6,826 bases of DNA from assembly GCA_905215275.1 (NCBI GenBank), contig CAJMPE010000109.1:1-6826 (forward strand), written 5' to 3'. Made by a program: the position numbers and the translations under genes. Origin of the DNA: an uncultured bacterium. Lineage in GTDB: Bacteria; Actinomycetota; Coriobacteriia; Coriobacteriales; Coriobacteriaceae. Under the pieces are notes generated by a model that worked only from the letters and a program-made list of their open reading frames with translations, was not told the origin of the DNA and did not search any database. Shown here one piece after another: positions 5,360 to 6,826 of this stretch (the first letter of the stretch is position 1; each line of letters starts with the position of its first letter).

Positions 5360-6511
5360 CTAAACCAGCTTGAAGCCCTTGCGCTTGCCCACGGAGAGGG
5401 TGTCGCCCAGCTTGAGGGCGCTGGGGTCGATGTTGTAGCTCTTGGGAGCCACGGCCTTGCCGTTGATCTTGACGCCGCCGCCGTCGATGTCGCGACGGGC
5501 CTGGCCGGCGCTGGCCGAAAGGCCCAGGTCCTTAAGCAGACCGGCGAGGTAGATCTGGCCCTCGTCGTTAACAGTCAGCTCAACATGCTTCTCGGGGAAG
5601 TCGGCGAGCTGGCCCTCCTTGAACACGCGGTCGAACTCGGCCTGAGCCTCGTCGCCGGCACCGGCGCCGTGGTAGGTGTCGCACAGGTCGCGGCCCAGAG
5701 CGCGCTTAAGCTCATAGGGATCGGCAGAGCCGTCGGCCAGAGCAGCATCGATCTTGTCGACCTCGGCCGGGGTGAGCGAGCTCGCAAGGCGGTAGTACTT
5801 GCCGATCATCTCGTCGGGGATGGACATGGTCTTGCCGAACATATCCTTGGGCGCGTCGGTCAGGCCGATGTAGTTACCGTAGGACTTGGACATCTTACGG
5901 ACGCCATCGGTACCCTCGAGCAGCGGCATGGTGAGCGCAATCTGGGGCTCCATGCCCATCTTCTCCATGAGCTCACGGCCGGCGAGCAGGTTGAAGAGCT
6001 GGTCGGTGCCGCCCATCTCCACGTCGGCCTTGATCTGCACGGAGTCGAAAGCCTGCATCACGGGATACAGGAACTCATGCAGGGCGATCGGCGTCTGAGA
6101 CTGGTAGCGCTTGGTAAAGTCGTCGCGCTCAAGAATACGGGCGACGGTGAACTTGCTCATGAGGCCGAGGAGGTCCTTCAGGTTCAGCGACAAGATCCAG
6201 TCGGCGTTGTAGACGATCTTCGTTTTCTCGGGGTCCAGGATCTTCATAGCCTGGGCGACGTAGGTTTCGGCGTTGGCCTGCACCTGCGCGGCGCGGACGG
6301 CCTTGTCACGCGACATGCTGAAGATCTGGAGATGGATTTCTCCGCGCGGCTCGAGGGATTCGACCACGGACCGGGAAACGCTGCTCGATGCGTTTTGGGA
6401 GATGACGGTAAAGATTACGTCTACGGAGCGCAGCACGTCCGCCGCCCGGAGGGTCAGGTACCGAGGGTCGCCGGGGCCGATGCCCACGCCGTACAGTTTT
6501 CCCGGTTTCAT
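5360..6511 (-). CDS. tyrS: Tyrosine--tRNA ligase lacking its N-terminus, fused in frame to a cobI/cbiL start (chimera)
   Basis: A 383-residue frame made of two unrelated parts. From about residue 82 onward it is a class I tyrosyl-tRNA synthetase, which charges tRNA-Tyr with tyrosine: KILDPEKT at 90-97, the tyrosine pocket ADVEMGGTDQ at 162-171, the ATP-site loop KMSKS at 206-210, and a C-terminal S4 RNA-binding domain at about 320-380. Roughly the first 100 residues, including the HIGH signature, are missing, so this protein could not activate tyrosine. Residues 1 to about 81 are instead the start of a precorrin-2 C20-methyltransferase. The ATG at 6511 is chosen because AAGGA lies 7 bases upstream and the methyltransferase N-terminus begins there; the frame stays open to an ATG at 6628, but that extension resembles leader sequence. 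An assembly join is the likeliest explanation; the native tyrS start lies elsewhere. Confidence 0.85.
   Translation of the reverse strand: MKPGKLYGVGIGPGDPRYLTLRAADVLRSVDVIFTVISQNASSSVSRSVVESLEPRGEIHLQIFSMSRDKAVRAAQVQANAETYVAQAMKILDPEKTKIVYNADWILSLNLKDLLGLMSKFTVARILERDDFTKRYQSQTPIALHEFLYPVMQAFDSVQIKADVEMGGTDQLFNLLAGRELMEKMGMEPQIALTMPLLEGTDGVRKMSKSYGNYIGLTDAPKDMFGKTMSIPDEMIGKYYRLASSLTPAEVDKIDAALADGSADPYELKRALGRDLCDTYHGAGAGDEAQAEFDRVFKEGQLADFPEKHVELTVNDEGQIYLAGLLKDLGLSASAGQARRDIDGGGVKINGKAVAPKSYNIDPSALKLGDTLSVGKRKGFKLV
6266..6511 (-). pseudogene. N-terminal fragment of precorrin-2 C20-methyltransferase
   Basis: About 80 codons of a cobI/cbiL-type gene, whose product methylates precorrin-2 (or its cobalt form) at C20 in cobalamin synthesis using S-adenosylmethionine. 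GVGIGPGDP at residues 8-16 is the start of the SAM-binding methylase fold, followed by YLTLRAADVLRSVDVIF and by FSMSRD at 64-69, a hallmark region of the C20 enzymes. The family is about 230-250 residues long, so two thirds are lost at the join with tyrS near 6266-6280. The ribosome binding site and start are intact, so in its source genome this is probably a normal gene. Choosing between CobI and CbiL is not possible from this piece. Confidence 0.8.
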
Positions 6512-6579
6512 GGTAAAATCCTTGTAGTTGGTTGATGTTTTCGGAGAAAGGAAGGGCTTCTCTTGCCTTTCCCCGAACC

Positions 6580-6623
6580 TCCCCCTTTCTCTCCAACGGT
6601 TTCTGTTCTGTAGGAAAGGGGGA
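6580..6623 (-). repeat. Inverted repeat in the cobI/cbiL leader
   Basis: TCCCCCTTTC (6580-6589) and GAAAGGGGGA (6614-6623) are exact 10-base reverse complements around a 24-base loop, about 70 bases before the methyltransferase start. It may be a leader hairpin. Purine-rich and pyrimidine-rich runs nearby raise the chance of coincidental pairing. Confidence 0.45.
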
Positions 6624-6786
6624 ACCATATTTTGTTTTTCTGCAAAAATGGCGACTTTCTGTGAGCTTGCCTCTGAAGAAACGGAACGTCTTTAAGGAGA
6701 GGGCAATGCCGTATTGCAGACCTTTTTTTGGGCTTACAGGGAAAGCCGTGAAAAGGGATTCGATAATGTCGAAAGTCTTGGGAGAG

Positions 6787-6821
6787 AAAAGGGGAAGCCC
6801 GTCTCCAGAAAGGTTCCCCTT
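6787..6821 (-). terminator. Probable intrinsic terminator of a gene beyond the right edge
   Basis: TTCCCCTT (6814-6821) and AAGGGGAA (6789-6796) form an 8-base stem, extended by GG/CC past one unpaired G. On the - strand the run TTTTCTCT follows. It fits the end of a - strand gene lying beyond 6826 and upstream of the methyltransferase. Confidence 0.6.
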
Positions 6822-6826
6822 CCCCC

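Larger units (their letters stand above)
6512..6826 (-). other. Non-coding leader upstream of the cobI/cbiL start, of different base composition
   Basis: I see no convincing gene in these 315 bases. Bases 6601-6826 are about 48% GC by hand count (108 of 226), against roughly 60% or more in the genes to the left, with many short A and T runs. It contains the AAGGA ribosome binding site (6519-6523), an inverted repeat, and a terminator near the window end. I find no cobalamin riboswitch box and no clear promoter. Confidence 0.6.

Noticed and set aside
5585..6535. Long + strand open frame antisense to the tyrS/cobI chimera
   Set aside because: Shadow frame; the opposite strand carries clear conserved enzyme motifs throughout.
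6512..6628. N-terminal extension of the chimeric frame to an ATG at 6628
   Set aside because: The added 39 residues resemble no methyltransferase N-terminus, and a proper ribosome binding site sits before the internal ATG at 6511.
6512..6700. Cobalamin riboswitch in the cobI/cbiL leader
   Set aside because: Expected from the pathway, but the conserved B12-box GCCACTG and the expected core are not visible on the - strand.
6706..6826. A + strand open frame of 40 codons with AAGGAG 6 bases before its ATG, running off the window end
   Set aside because: The ribosome binding site looks good, but the peptide has no recognisable domain, codes through an apparent - strand terminator, and lies in the upstream region of a - strand gene. 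The window ends too soon to judge it.

Overview
The window looks like the chromosome of a GC-rich anaerobic actinobacterium of the Coriobacteriia, most likely a Collinsella-type gut organism. The grounds are coding sequence around 60-65% GC, the gene families present, and short GGGGACGTTC-type repeats at gene 3' ends of a kind I associate with Collinsella. This is inference; no marker gene fixes the genus. The last ~550 bases look like a different genome.

Layout from left to right: (1) a citrate synthase missing its N-terminus, on the + strand, ending in a textbook terminator; (2) a Cof-type HAD phosphatase on the + strand; (3) a second, convergent Cof-type HAD phosphatase on the - strand with an unusual hairpin over its ribosome binding site; (4) a full-length adenine deaminase (ade) on the - strand with a recognisable promoter; (5) a ~345-base gap holding the ade promoter, a dispersed repeat and two hairpins; (6) the 3' three quarters of a tyrosyl-tRNA synthetase gene on the - strand. 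In one open frame, the missing N-terminus of (6) is replaced by the start of a precorrin-2 C20-methyltransferase (cobI/cbiL). Beyond that is ~315 bases of AT-richer non-coding leader.

The genes do not form a single pathway or operon: strands alternate and each gene has its own signals. The main structure not explained by genes is a family of 27-base tandem units built from the palindrome GACTAGTC and the core GGGGACGTTCTT. One array starts inside the stop codon of HAD gene 1 and the other inside the stop codon of ade. Each points in the direction of its own gene's transcription, so together they bracket HAD gene 2 as an inverted pair. A diverged copy of the core also follows the stop of HAD gene 2.

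The cobI/cbiL-tyrS frame is most simply read as a chimeric assembly join at a short shared sequence, probably between a Collinsella-like and a Desulfovibrionaceae-like (for example Bilophila) genome. It should not be taken as a real gene fusion without read-level proof. I found no defence system, CRISPR array, RNA gene, insertion sequence or other clearly new biological system; the best candidates for new biology are the stop-codon-linked repeats and the leader hairpin of HAD gene 2.
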